From Bifidobacterium moukalabense DSM 27321 (GTDB taxonomy: Bacteria; Actinomycetota; Actinomycetes; Actinomycetales; Bifidobacteriaceae), in the NCBI RefSeq assembly GCF_000522505.1, contig NZ_AZMV01000007.1, positions 434,001 to 498,000 of the forward strand: a stretch of DNA of 64,000 nt. Reading direction: 5' to 3'. Position numbers and translations under genes: made by a program. The notes under the pieces were generated by a model, which saw nothing but the letters and a program-made list of their open reading frames with translations, did not search any database and had not been told where the DNA came from. Below, piece after piece: positions 54,368-63,125 of this stretch (positions are counted from its first letter, which is position 1; each line of letters begins with the position of its first letter).

Positions 54368-55828
54368 ATGGTGGACCAGTTCCCAATCGTGTTGAGGGGG
54401 TATGACAAAGACAGGGTCGATGAGGCGTTCGCCGCCGCCCAGGAGACGGTGAACCGTCTTCGCGAGCAGGTGCAGGCGGACGACCAGACCATTCTGCAGC
54501 TTCAGGCACAGCTGCAGGAGGAGAAGAACCGCAAGGCCAATCCGAATTCGTTCGCGTCGTTGGGCGCCAATGCGCAGCAGATGCTGAGCTCCGCCGAGCA
54601 GACGAGCGCCGAACTGCTCGAGCGCGCCAAGAAGGACGCCGCAGCGGCTCGAGCCACCGTTCAGCTGCAGGCTGAAACCTTGCTGAACAACGCCAAGCTT
54701 GATTCCAAGCGCATCATGGACGATGCCAACGCGAAGGCAGCCTCTGTGCTTGCCAAGGCCAAGGCCGACGCCGAATCCATCACCACCAGCGCACAGCGTA
54801 ATGCCGACCGTCTGCGCAACGAGGCGCAGAAGACCGTGACGGCACAGCGCCAGACCGTTGATCTGGAGCTGACGAATTCCCGTGAGGAACACGACAAGCG
54901 CCTTGCCTCCGAACGTGCCTCCCAGCAGCGCGAGATATCCGATATGCGCGCCGAGGCCACCGAACAGATCGCCGAGCAGCGCAAAAGCGCCAATGAGGAG
55001 ATCGCCCGTCTCAAGAGCGAGACCAACGACCAGATCGAAGCCGCGTTGGCCGATGCCAACAAGAAGCTTGCCGATGTGCGCGAGCAGGTTTCCAAGATGA
55101 TGACCGATGCGCAACGCCGTGCGGCCGAAATCACCGACACCGCCAAGGCCAAGGCGCAGGAAATCACCGACGAGGCCGAAGTGCATCGCACCAAGACCAT
55201 AAGCCAGGTGAACGCCGAAGTCGAACAGATTCGCGCCGACATCTCCGCCCAGCAGGATGATGCCACCAAGAAGGTCAATGAGCTGCTGGCCGATCTGGCC
55301 GAACGCCGTGAGTCCGCCAAGCAGCAGGCCGACGAACTGATCGCCGAGGCGAGGAACGCCCGCGAGGAAGCCGATACGTATGCATCCGACAGGCGGAACA
55401 CGGCCGATGCCCAGGCGGCAAGCATCGTCAAGCAGGCCACCGAAGACGCCGACGAGCAGATCAACGAACGTCGTGAGGCGGCCAAGGCCGAGCTTGATGG
55501 CGTGCAGAAGCGCATCTCCGATCTGCAGACCCGCGAGGCGCAGATCACGCAGCGTGTGAGCGAACTGCGTGCCATGTTCGCCAACGCCTTCTCCGGATTC
55601 GGCGCATCCAACTTGTCCGTGGTCAATGCCGTGGACGGCGAGGCCGCCGATGATGCCTCCGCGGATTCCCCCGACGATCAGACGGAGCCGGCGGTGACGT
55701 TCGATGAGGATATCGTCGATGAGCCACAGCAAGGTGACGATGTTACGGAATCCTCCGACGCCTCCGAATCCGTCGAATCCGACGATCGCACGGATGGCGA
55801 GGCCGCCGAGGAGCATGGCGAGCAGTGA
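54368..55828 (+). CDS. DivIVA-like coiled-coil protein
   Basis: The 486-residue protein begins FPIVLRGYDKDRVDEAF, which matches the DivIVA N-terminal membrane-binding segment (RGYD motif), and continues as an almost unbroken coiled coil rich in Ala, Glu, Gln and Lys (residues 20-410), ending in an acidic tail (SDASESVESDD). DivIVA/Wag31-type proteins mark poles and septa in actinobacteria and recruit growth machinery; this one is longer than Wag31 and may be a second, septum- or envelope-related member. AAAGGA lies upstream. A 12-bp hairpin follows the stop. Confidence 0.7.
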   Translation: MVDQFPIVLRGYDKDRVDEAFAAAQETVNRLREQVQADDQTILQLQAQLQEEKNRKANPNSFASLGANAQQMLSSAEQTSAELLERAKKDAAAARATVQLQAETLLNNAKLDSKRIMDDANAKAASVLAKAKADAESITTSAQRNADRLRNEAQKTVTAQRQTVDLELTNSREEHDKRLASERASQQREISDMRAEATEQIAEQRKSANEEIARLKSETNDQIEAALADANKKLADVREQVSKMMTDAQRRAAEITDTAKAKAQEITDEAEVHRTKTISQVNAEVEQIRADISAQQDDATKKVNELLADLAERRESAKQQADELIAEARNAREEADTYASDRRNTADAQAASIVKQATEDADEQINERREAAKAELDGVQKRISDLQTREAQITQRVSELRAMFANAFSGFGASNLSVVNAVDGEAADDASADSPDDQTEPAVTFDEDIVDEPQQGDDVTESSDASESVESDDRTDGEAAEEHGEQ

Positions 55829-55872
55829 TCGCTCGACGCAATCGGATTGTCGACTACACTCGATGATGAAGG

Positions 55873-55904
55873 TACGGCACCTGTTCATGATGACAGGTGC
55901 CGTA
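55873..55904 (+). terminator. Perfect 12-bp hairpin between the DivIVA-like gene and pepC
   Basis: TACGGCACCTGT (55873-55884) pairs with ACAGGTGCCGTA (55893-55904), with an 8-base loop and no T-run. It is a probable T-less terminator. Confidence 0.6.
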
Positions 55905-55959
55905 TGCATTCCTGGAATGAACATGCTGCATATCGGCAGCAATACGACTAAGGAGCATA

Positions 55960-57300
55960 ATGACTGAAATCACGCCGTTGGATCATGATGCGTTGGCGAA
56001 GCTCGACGCCGACTTCAAGGTCTGCGACCACAATCACATGGCCATGAACGCCGTCACCGCGGCGGGCATCGACAAGGTGGCGCGCAATTACGATCGCGCA
56101 CGGCTGCTGCAACGCCGTTTCTCCACCGTCGTGGACAACGGCACCGCCACGCATCAGGACCGTTCCGGCCGCTGCTGGCTGTTCAGCTCGCTCAATGTGG
56201 CCCGTTTCGTGGCCAAGAAGAACATGGGTCTGAAGGAATTCGAGTTCTCCCAGAACTATGCCATGTACTACGACAAGCTCGAGCGCGTCAACTATTTCCT
56301 GAAGGACATGGCCGCGCTGATCGAGGCCGGCGAGCCGGCCGACTCCCGCCTTGTGCAGCATCTGCTGCATGACGTGATGGGTGACGGCGGCCAGTGGACC
56401 ATGGCCATGAACGTATACAAGAAGTACGGTGCCGTGCCGAAGGATCTGTTCCCGGAGACCGAATCCTCCAAGAACACCGGCGAGATGAACACGCAGCTGC
56501 GCCGCATGCTGCACACCGCCGTGGCCCACATGTACGCCGACCCCGCTTCGATCGGGTCGGTCATCGCTTCGGCCACGGCCGCCGGCCATCGTATTCTGAC
56601 GATTCATCTGGGTGAGCCGCCGAAGAGCTTCGATTGGGAGTGGACCGACCAGGATGGCGAATTCCATCGTGACGGCGAGATCACGCCGGTCGAGTTCTGG
56701 AACAAGTACGTGGGTTCGGCCGATTTGGAGAGCTATGTGTGCTTGGTGGACGATCCTCGTCAGGAGCATGCCAAGGGCAGGAAGATCGGCATCGAACATC
56801 TGGGCAACGTGGCCGGGGGAGACCCGACCGAATATCTCAATGTGCCGAACCGGTTCATGAAGGATTGCGTGCGCCGGATTCTCGAGGAGCAGGGCATTCC
56901 GGTGTGGTTCGGAGCCGACTGCCACCCGATGATGGACCGTGAGAACGGTGCCTGGGCCACCGACCTGTTCGAATACGGCAAGGTGTATGACGTCGATTTC
57001 GACCTCGACAAGGAGGCGCGTGTACGCTACGCCGACTCCGCAATGAACCACGCCATGGCGTTCGTCGGCGTGGACGTGGCTGACGATGGCCACACCACCC
57101 GTCGCTGGCGTGTGGAGAACTCCTGGGGCGACAAGATCGCCGACAAGGGCTATTTCACCATGAGCGACGACTGGTTCACCGAGTACGTCTATGAGGTCGC
57201 CGTGCCGAAGGCGCTTCTGCCTGATGCATACCTCAGGGCGCTTGAGGAGCCCGCCCAGATGCTTCCCGCATGGGATCCGATGGGCGCATTGGCTAGGTAG
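55960..57300 (+). CDS. pepC: Aminopeptidase C (bleomycin hydrolase family)
   Basis: PepC is a C1-family cysteine aminopeptidase that trims peptides in the cytoplasm. The 446-residue protein has DRSGRCWLFSSLN with Gln66 and Cys72, ADSAMNHAMAFVGV with His364, and VENSWGD with Asn387, the complete catalytic set; the family forms hexamers with a C-terminal arm in the active site. AAGGAG precedes ATG 55960. Bifidobacteria use such peptidases on milk and host peptides. A T-run terminator follows. Confidence 0.95.
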   Translation: MTEITPLDHDALAKLDADFKVCDHNHMAMNAVTAAGIDKVARNYDRARLLQRRFSTVVDNGTATHQDRSGRCWLFSSLNVARFVAKKNMGLKEFEFSQNYAMYYDKLERVNYFLKDMAALIEAGEPADSRLVQHLLHDVMGDGGQWTMAMNVYKKYGAVPKDLFPETESSKNTGEMNTQLRRMLHTAVAHMYADPASIGSVIASATAAGHRILTIHLGEPPKSFDWEWTDQDGEFHRDGEITPVEFWNKYVGSADLESYVCLVDDPRQEHAKGRKIGIEHLGNVAGGDPTEYLNVPNRFMKDCVRRILEEQGIPVWFGADCHPMMDRENGAWATDLFEYGKVYDVDFDLDKEARVRYADSAMNHAMAFVGVDVADDGHTTRRWRVENSWGDKIADKGYFTMSDDWFTEYVYEVAVPKALLPDAYLRALEEPAQMLPAWDPMGALAR

Positions 57301-57336
57301 CGCAAGGCGCACGCAGCCAACACGCGCCGAACGAAC

Positions 57337-57405
57337 GGCGGAAGCCCGGTGGCTTCCGCCGCGAAGGAAGACGCCGACTGTTCCACCATGCAGTCGGCGT
57401 TTTTC
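57337..57405 (+). terminator. Double hairpin terminator after pepC
   Basis: The first hairpin is GGCGGAAGC (57337-57345) with GCTTCCGCC (57352-57360). The second is a perfect 10-bp stem (57371-57380 with 57391-57400) followed by a T-run (57400-57404). Confidence 0.88.
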
Positions 57406-57490
57406 ATATTCCGGGCCCATCCATTAATCTGACTTCGGTAACTCATATGAGTTCATTCACGCGCAGGTTAGTCAAGGAGGAGTGGAAGCG

Positions 57491-58627
57491 ATGTCAGGTC
57501 TTCGCGGTCCGGATAGTTCAAAGGATGCACAGCTGTTGGATGACCGCGCCGTGTTTCCGGAGACCGTGGATGTCAATATTCGACAGCTTGACCCGATTCC
57601 CGCCCCTCGATATTTTCTCAAGGAACTGCCCCTCACCGACGAGATGAGCGACCTTGTGCTCGCATCCCGTCAGGAGATTCGCGATGTGCTGCATGGTCGC
57701 GACGACCGCCTGCTCGCCATCGTCGGCCCCTGCTCGATCCATGATCCGAAAGCCGCTCACGAGTACGCCGAAAAGCTGGCCGTCGTCAAACGGGAGCTTG
57801 AGGATCGTCTTGTCATCGTGATGCGTGTGTATTTCGAGAAGCCGCGTACCACCATCGGCTGGAAGGGTCTGATCAACGATCCGGATCTTGATGGCCAGTT
57901 CAACATTCGCAAGGGCATGTGGCTCGCCCGCAAAGTGCTCACCGATGTGCTGGGTCTCGGTCTGCCGGCCGCGACCGAATGGCTTGACCCGATTACCCCG
58001 CAGTACATCTGCGATCTGATCAGCTGGGGCGCGATCGGCGCGCGCAACACCGAAAGCCAGGTGCACCGCGAACTCGCCTCCGGCATGTCCATGCCGATCG
58101 GCTTCAAGAACGCCACCGACGGCTCCATCAAACCGGCCGCCGACTCTTGTTTCGCCGCCGCCTTCGAACACCATTTCCTGTCCATCAACCTTGACGGCCG
58201 CGTGATCTCCGCCGAAACCAAGGGCAATCCCGACTGCCATCTGGTGTTGCGCGGTTCCTCGCATGGCCCGAACTACGATGCCGCATCCGTGGCGCAGGCG
58301 TTGGCCGATCTGAAGGCTTCGAAGGCATCCGGTCCGAGCGAGCATGGTCTGATCATCGATGCCGCCCATGGCAATTGCGGCAAAAATGAAGTGCGTGAGG
58401 CCGAGGTGGTTGAGGATGTGGCCGCACGTATCGCAGCCGGCGAGCAGGGCATCCTCGGCATCATGATGGAGAGCTTCCTGAAGGCCGGCAATCAGAAGCC
58501 CGCCCCGCTCAGCCAACTCGAATACGGCAAGTCCATCACCGACGCCTGCGTGCCGTGGGAACGCACCGATCAGCTTCTGCATACCCTCGCCGACGCCGTC
58601 ACCGCCCGCCGTAATCTCACCAAGTAA
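57491..58627 (+). CDS. 3-deoxy-7-phosphoheptulonate (DAHP) synthase, class I, copy 1
   Basis: DAHP synthase condenses phosphoenolpyruvate and erythrose-4-phosphate, the entry step to aromatic amino acids. The 378-residue protein has the class I (AroF/AroG/AroH) features VGPCSIHDPKAAHEYA, MRVYFEKPRTTIGWKGLIND, SWGAIGARNTESQVHRE and GFKNATDGSIKPA. The start is chosen at ATG 57491 with AAGGAGG 11 bases upstream; a GTG at 57482 is less likely because it would be too close to that site. A second, closely related gene follows after 112 bases. The pair may differ in feedback inhibition, as in E. coli isoenzymes. Confidence 0.92.
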   Translation: MSGLRGPDSSKDAQLLDDRAVFPETVDVNIRQLDPIPAPRYFLKELPLTDEMSDLVLASRQEIRDVLHGRDDRLLAIVGPCSIHDPKAAHEYAEKLAVVKRELEDRLVIVMRVYFEKPRTTIGWKGLINDPDLDGQFNIRKGMWLARKVLTDVLGLGLPAATEWLDPITPQYICDLISWGAIGARNTESQVHRELASGMSMPIGFKNATDGSIKPAADSCFAAAFEHHFLSINLDGRVISAETKGNPDCHLVLRGSSHGPNYDAASVAQALADLKASKASGPSEHGLIIDAAHGNCGKNEVREAEVVEDVAARIAAGEQGILGIMMESFLKAGNQKPAPLSQLEYGKSITDACVPWERTDQLLHTLADAVTARRNLTK

Positions 58628-58739
58628 TCGTTCCTTCAAACCGCCGACGCCGTCCGTCATCGTCGGCAGATTGGGAATCCTGTTGTTTTGCACCGTGATT
58701 GCTATTCTTGGGGGAAGATAGTGACCCAAGGAGAAACAC

Positions 58740-59924
58740 ATGCAGCAGCAGCTGAATACGCCGGAGGAGCTTCGCGCCATCAGGCAGGCGATGGACGAGG
58801 GCAAGAACCCGCTGGTCGCCACTGACGTGCCACGTTGGGAGGATCAGGTCGGCATTAGCCGCATCGTGAACCGTCGTGTGCTTGAATTCGAAGTGCTGCC
58901 TACCCCGGCCCAGGTGCTGGGGGAGTTGCCGTTGAGTGAGAAGGCACAGGAGATCGTCGCCTATTCGCGCGACGAGATTCGCGCCTGCCTGTATGGCCAG
59001 GATGACCGTCTGTTGGTGATCGTCGGACCCTGTTCCGTGCACGATCCTGCGGCCGCGCTTGATTACGCCCGTCGTCTCGCCCGATTGAAGGATGAGCTGG
59101 GCGGCGAACTGCTGATCGTGATGCGCGTCTACTTCGAAAAGCCCCGCACCACGGTCGGGTGGAAGGGTCTGATCAACGATCCGGACATCGACGGCTCCTG
59201 CAATATCAAAAAAGGGCTGCTTCTGGCCCGTCATACCCTGCTTGGCGTGCTCGACGAAGGATTGGCGGCCGCCACGGAATTCCTGGAACCGACCAGTCCG
59301 CAGTACATTTCCGACGCGGTGAGCTGGGGCGCAATCGGCGCGCGCAACACCGAAAGCCAGGTGCATCGCCAGCTGGCGAGCGGCCTGTCCATGCCGATCG
59401 GCTTCAAGAACGCCACCGACGGCTCCATCAAGGCGCCGACCGATTCCTGCTTCGCCTCCGCGCAGACGCACACCTTCTTCGGCATCGATCATCTGGGGCG
59501 GGCCGCCGTGGTCAAAACCCTCGGTAATCCGGATTGCCATGTGGTGCTGCGCGGCTCAAGCGGCGGCCCGAACTATGATGCCGCTTCGATCGCCAGGGCC
59601 ATGGAAACCATCCGAAATGAAATGCCGTCCGAATCCGCGGCCGCGCACGGCCTGATCGTGGATTGCTCGCATGGCAACTCCGGCAAGGACGAACACCGCC
59701 AGGCCGAAGTCGTGCACAATATCGCAGGTCGCATAGCGCAAGGTGAAGAAGGCATCACCGGCATCATGATGGAAAGCTTCATCGAAGGCGGCAACCAGAA
59801 GGCGGCTCCGCTCGACCGGCTCGTATATGGTCGGTCCATCACCGACAAATGCCTGAGTTGGGACGTCACCGAACGTCTTTTGCGTGAGCTCGCCCACGCC
59901 GTGGGCGAACGTCGCTGGAAATGA
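58740..59924 (+). CDS. 3-deoxy-7-phosphoheptulonate (DAHP) synthase, class I, copy 2
   Basis: The 394-residue paralogue of the preceding gene keeps all class I motifs (VGPCSVHDPAAALDYA, KPRTTVGWKGLINDPD, SWGAIGARNTESQVHRQ, NATDGSIKAPTDSC). It diverges most at the N-terminus, the part that forms effector-binding contacts in AroG/AroF, consistent with different regulation; the effector cannot be read from the sequence. AAGGAG precedes ATG 58740. A 9-bp hairpin lies after the stop, just before the mtnN ribosome site. Confidence 0.92.
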   Translation: MQQQLNTPEELRAIRQAMDEGKNPLVATDVPRWEDQVGISRIVNRRVLEFEVLPTPAQVLGELPLSEKAQEIVAYSRDEIRACLYGQDDRLLVIVGPCSVHDPAAALDYARRLARLKDELGGELLIVMRVYFEKPRTTVGWKGLINDPDIDGSCNIKKGLLLARHTLLGVLDEGLAAATEFLEPTSPQYISDAVSWGAIGARNTESQVHRQLASGLSMPIGFKNATDGSIKAPTDSCFASAQTHTFFGIDHLGRAAVVKTLGNPDCHVVLRGSSGGPNYDAASIARAMETIRNEMPSESAAAHGLIVDCSHGNSGKDEHRQAEVVHNIAGRIAQGEEGITGIMMESFIEGGNQKAAPLDRLVYGRSITDKCLSWDVTERLLRELAHAVGERRWK

Positions 59925-59932
59925 TCCGTCAA

Positions 59933-59954
59933 CCTCCTTCCCGATGGAAGGAGG
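59933..59954 (+). other. Hairpin between the second DAHP synthase gene and mtnN
   Basis: A 9-bp perfect stem CCTCCTTCC (59933-59941) with GGAAGGAGG (59946-59954) and a 4-base loop. Its right arm contains a GGAGG sequence, though a separate AAGGAAAGGA lies closer to the mtnN start. It may be a terminator or a processing site. Confidence 0.45.
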
Positions 59955-59974
59955 ATCGCAAGGAAAGGACACAC

Positions 59975-60682
59975 ATGCCTGCAATCGCCATCATCGGCGC
60001 CATGGATGAGGAGGTCGCGCACGTCGCGGCCGCTCTGAACGATGTCACCGTCACCAGCGAAGCCGGTCTCACCATCACACGCGGTACGTTGACAACCGAC
60101 AACGGTGACGAATTCGACATCATCGCCACCGTTGGCGGCATGGGAACGGTGAACATCGCGGCGACCACGCAGCATCTGATCGACGTAAGCCGTCCGGATG
60201 CCGTGATCTTCTCCGGTATCGCCGGCAATCTCAATCCGTCCCTGCACGTCAACGACGTGGTGCTCGGCGGCACCCTGCGCTACCTCGATACCGACATGCG
60301 TCTGGTCGGTCAGTGGAAGCCCGGTACCGCCGACGATCCGGTGCGGGAGTTCCATTCCGACGATCGTCTGATCGAATTCGCCGACCAGGCACTGACCGAT
60401 CTCGGCATCACGCATATCGTCGGCATCATCGCCACCGGCGACTATTTCGTCGACGATCCGGCCAAGGTCGAACAGGTCGTGCGCGAGACCGGCGCCGACG
60501 CGGTTGAGATGGAGGGCGCCGCCGTGGCGCATGTGGCCGCCCGCAATGACGTGCCGGCGCTGGTCATCCGTGCGCTGTCCGACAACGCCGATACGGACTA
60601 TGAGGAATTCAAGGCCTTCGATATCTCCGAATATGCCGACACCGCCGCAAAGCTGACGGTGAACATCATCAAACGCATGTAG
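59975..60682 (+). CDS. mtnN: 5'-methylthioadenosine/S-adenosylhomocysteine nucleosidase
   Basis: MtnN hydrolyses methylthioadenosine and S-adenosylhomocysteine to adenine and the thioribose products, and feeds AI-2 formation via LuxS. The 235-residue protein starts AIIGAMDEEVAHV (catalytic Glu12) and has VFSGIAGNLNPSLHVNDVV-type FSGIAGNLNP, VEMEGAAVAHVA and ALSDNADTDY (catalytic Asp203). AAGGAAAGGA precedes ATG 59975. It may share a transcript with the second DAHP synthase gene, but has no obvious metabolic link to it. Confidence 0.93.
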   Translation: MPAIAIIGAMDEEVAHVAAALNDVTVTSEAGLTITRGTLTTDNGDEFDIIATVGGMGTVNIAATTQHLIDVSRPDAVIFSGIAGNLNPSLHVNDVVLGGTLRYLDTDMRLVGQWKPGTADDPVREFHSDDRLIEFADQALTDLGITHIVGIIATGDYFVDDPAKVEQVVRETGADAVEMEGAAVAHVAARNDVPALVIRALSDNADTDYEEFKAFDISEYADTAAKLTVNIIKRM

Positions 60683-60709
60683 TCCGGCAACCCTCCGTAT
60701 GGTCGCATG

Positions 60710-60750
60710 CGGCCCGTCATCCAGTCCGGTATCGGCGTGGAGACGGGCCG
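60710..60750 (+). terminator. Candidate terminator after mtnN
   Basis: A 9-bp stem CGGCCCGTC (60710-60718) with GACGGGCCG (60742-60750), a 23-base loop and no strong T-run. Confidence 0.4.
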
Positions 60751-60781
60751 TCTCATATTCCGGAATCGTCGATTCCACGAA

Positions 60782-60799
60782 GATGAACGGTAAGGAAAC
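60782..60799 (-). promoter_or_regulatory. Possible inverted PHO-box-like element upstream of senX3
   Basis: Read on the minus strand it is GTTTCCT-TACC-GTTCATC, a half-matching and a matching GTTCAnC unit 11 bases apart. The linker and second unit resemble the box before pstS. Its orientation is opposite to senX3, so it is a weak candidate. Confidence 0.3.
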
Positions 60800-60889
60800 T
60801 TCCGGTGGCATGCGGGAATCACAGGCGCGAACGCACCCGTCAACCCGCTACTGTTGAAGAAGAATAATGGATTATCGGAGGGTTAACGC

Positions 60890-62260
60890 ATGACGTCAGG
60901 GCAATGGACGCTCCTCGCCGTTGTGGCGGTCATTGTGATCGTGGCGGTTGCGGCGATCGCGTATCGCCTCGGCCGGACTTTCGAAGATGGCCCGGTGCCG
61001 AATGATCCGAGTACGTTCGGCGCTTCGAGGAACACGTCGCTGTTCGGCCCGCGCGTGCCGGTGCAGCAGACGGAGCGCCAGCTGATCGCCGTCATGCCGG
61101 AGGCGCTGATCGTCACCGATGCGCTCGCCTCGGTGCAATACGTCTCGCCAGGGGCGCAGCGTTTCGGTCTGATCGAAGACAGTGCGATGACGCTTGCCGA
61201 GATCCGGGACATCCTGAAACTCGTCGCCGCCGATAGCGTGGTGCGTGAACGCGAGCTGGCGATTCCGCTCGACCGCACCGCCCTCGCCGCCGCGAAGAAC
61301 ACGAACGGCAAGGGATTGGAGGCCGGCAAGACCCTGCCTGCCGACACCCTGTACCTACATGTGCGCGTCGGCCAGATAGCCGATGACCGTTTCGCGATCT
61401 TCCTGTCCGACATGAGCGAGCAGCGACGTTTCGAAATCATGCGGCGCGATTTCGTCACGAACGTCTCGCATGAGTTGAAGACTCCCGCAGGCGCGATCTC
61501 GCTGCTTGCCGAGACGATCGGCGATGCCGCCGACGATCCGGATGCGGTGCGGTATTTCTCAGGTCGTATCTCGAAGGAATCCGAGCGATTGACGGAACTG
61601 GTGCATCGTCTCATCGACTTGCAGAAGGCGCAGAGCACGTCGGCCATGCTGAATGCCGAACGGCTTTCCGTACTACGGATCGCATGCGAGGCGATCGGTG
61701 AGAACCAGGTGAAGGCCGAATCGAAACACATCAATCTGGCGCTGTCATTGAACGGCAGGCCGGTGCCGTTGCACGCCGGTATGGCAGGCGATGCCGTCGT
61801 GGCATCCGGCGGCGATGGCGACGTGTTCGTCAACGCCGACCACGAAACCATCAAGACCGCCGTGAAGAACCTTGTGGAGAACGCCGTCAACTACTCGCCG
61901 GCTAACACCACCGTGGCGGTCGGCATAGGGCATGAAGGAGGCAAGGCCACCATCCGTGTGGTCGATCAGGGCATCGGCATTCCGGCCGCCTCGCTCGACC
62001 GCATCTTCGAGCGCTTTTACCGCGTGGATCCGGCGCGTTCGCGCGAAACCGGCGGTACGGGGCTCGGTCTGGCCATCACCAAGCATTGCGTGCGGGACTG
62101 CGGCGGCACCATCACCGTATGGTCGCGCGAGGGGGAGGGGTCCACGTTTACCATCACCCTGCCAGAGGCCACGGAAACGCCGGAACCGCAGGAAAACGCG
62201 GCAGCCAGGACCGAAGAGAAGAATCCGAACATTACAGGGAACATGGAGGAGAACCACTGA
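60890..62260 (+). CDS. senX3: Phosphate-sensing histidine kinase SenX3-like
   Basis: The 456-residue sensor kinase has one N-terminal membrane segment (LLAVVAVIVIVAVAAIA), a PAS-like region (LIAVMPEALIVTDALASVQ), the H-box FVTNVSHELKTP with phosphorylated His194, and the ATPase motifs NLVENAVNYSP (N-box), VDQGIGIP (G1) and GGTGLGLAI (G2). SenX3-RegX3 responds to low phosphate in actinobacteria. GGAGG lies 7 bases upstream. It overlaps regX3 by one base. The periplasmic region is minimal, as in SenX3/PhoR proteins that sense through PstSCAB-PhoU. Confidence 0.92.
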   Translation: MTSGQWTLLAVVAVIVIVAVAAIAYRLGRTFEDGPVPNDPSTFGASRNTSLFGPRVPVQQTERQLIAVMPEALIVTDALASVQYVSPGAQRFGLIEDSAMTLAEIRDILKLVAADSVVRERELAIPLDRTALAAAKNTNGKGLEAGKTLPADTLYLHVRVGQIADDRFAIFLSDMSEQRRFEIMRRDFVTNVSHELKTPAGAISLLAETIGDAADDPDAVRYFSGRISKESERLTELVHRLIDLQKAQSTSAMLNAERLSVLRIACEAIGENQVKAESKHINLALSLNGRPVPLHAGMAGDAVVASGGDGDVFVNADHETIKTAVKNLVENAVNYSPANTTVAVGIGHEGGKATIRVVDQGIGIPAASLDRIFERFYRVDPARSRETGGTGLGLAITKHCVRDCGGTITVWSREGEGSTFTITLPEATETPEPQENAAARTEEKNPNITGNMEENH

Positions 62261-62964
62261 TGACACGCATTCTGATCGTCGAAGACGAGGAATCGTATCG
62301 GGAACCGCTGGTCTATCAGCTTACTCGTGAGGGCTATGACGTGTCGGCCGCGGCCACCGGTGAGGAAGGGCTGGAACTGTTCACCCAAGGCGGTATCGAT
62401 CTGGTGCTGCTCGATCTGATGCTGCCCGGCCTCGACGGCACCGCGCTGTGCCGCAGAATCCGCGAGCAAAGCCGTGTGCCGATCATCATGCTCACCGCCA
62501 AAAGCGCGGAGATCGACAAGGTGGTCGGTCTGGAGATCGGCGCGGATGACTATGTGACCAAGCCGTACTCCTTCCGTGAGCTGCTCGCTCGCGTGCGTGC
62601 GGTGCTGCGCCGCAATCAGATGGTCGCCGAATCCGACAACGCCTCCGACGACGATATTCCGCTCGTGTGCGGCGACATCTCCATGAAGATCGGCCAGCAT
62701 GAGGTGAGCGTACGCGGTGAGAACGTGTTCTTTCCGCTTAAGGAATTCGAGCTGCTGGAATATCTCATGCAGAACAAGGGCCGCGTGATGACCCGCCATC
62801 AGCTCATCGACCGCATCTGGGGCTCCGATTACGTCGGCGACACCAAGACGTTGGACGTGCATGTCAAACGTGTGCGTTCCAAGATAGAGGAGGACCCGGC
62901 GCATCCGAAATACCTGACCACCGTGCGTGGACTGGGGTACAAGATCGACGCCCCCGCCGAGTGA
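62260..62964 (+). CDS. regX3: Response regulator RegX3-like (OmpR family)
   Basis: The 234-residue regulator has a receiver domain (ILIVEDEESYREPL, phosphoacceptor Asp52 in LVLLDLMLPGLDG, and Lys in VTKPYSFRELLARVR) and a C-terminal winged helix (FPLKEFELLEYLMQNKGRV, WGSDYVGDTKTLDVHVKRVR). ATG 62260 overlaps the kinase stop (TGATG), with GGAGGA upstream. It is the expected activator of pstS, which follows after 160 bases with a PHO box. Confidence 0.94.
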   Translation: MTRILIVEDEESYREPLVYQLTREGYDVSAAATGEEGLELFTQGGIDLVLLDLMLPGLDGTALCRRIREQSRVPIIMLTAKSAEIDKVVGLEIGADDYVTKPYSFRELLARVRAVLRRNQMVAESDNASDDDIPLVCGDISMKIGQHEVSVRGENVFFPLKEFELLEYLMQNKGRVMTRHQLIDRIWGSDYVGDTKTLDVHVKRVRSKIEEDPAHPKYLTTVRGLGYKIDAPAE

Positions 62965-62984
62965 AGGGCGAGTAGACGAATACT

Positions 62985-63002
62985 GTTCATCTACCGTTCA
63001 CC
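62985..63002 (+). promoter_or_regulatory. PHO box (two 11-base direct repeats) upstream of pstS
   Basis: GTTCATC (62985-62991), TACC, GTTCACC (62996-63002) is the two-unit direct repeat with 11-base period known from actinobacterial phosphate-responsive promoters. It lies 124 bases before the pstS start. Confidence 0.75.
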
Positions 63003-63125
63003 GATTTTGGTTTTCGGCACTGCGAACGGCCAATAGGCTTGAAACTGTCATGAAGAACGATGGCGGCAACAGACAACGAAAACAGCAACGTACGCCATCA
63101 GAATGTTGACAGAGGGAAAAGAACA

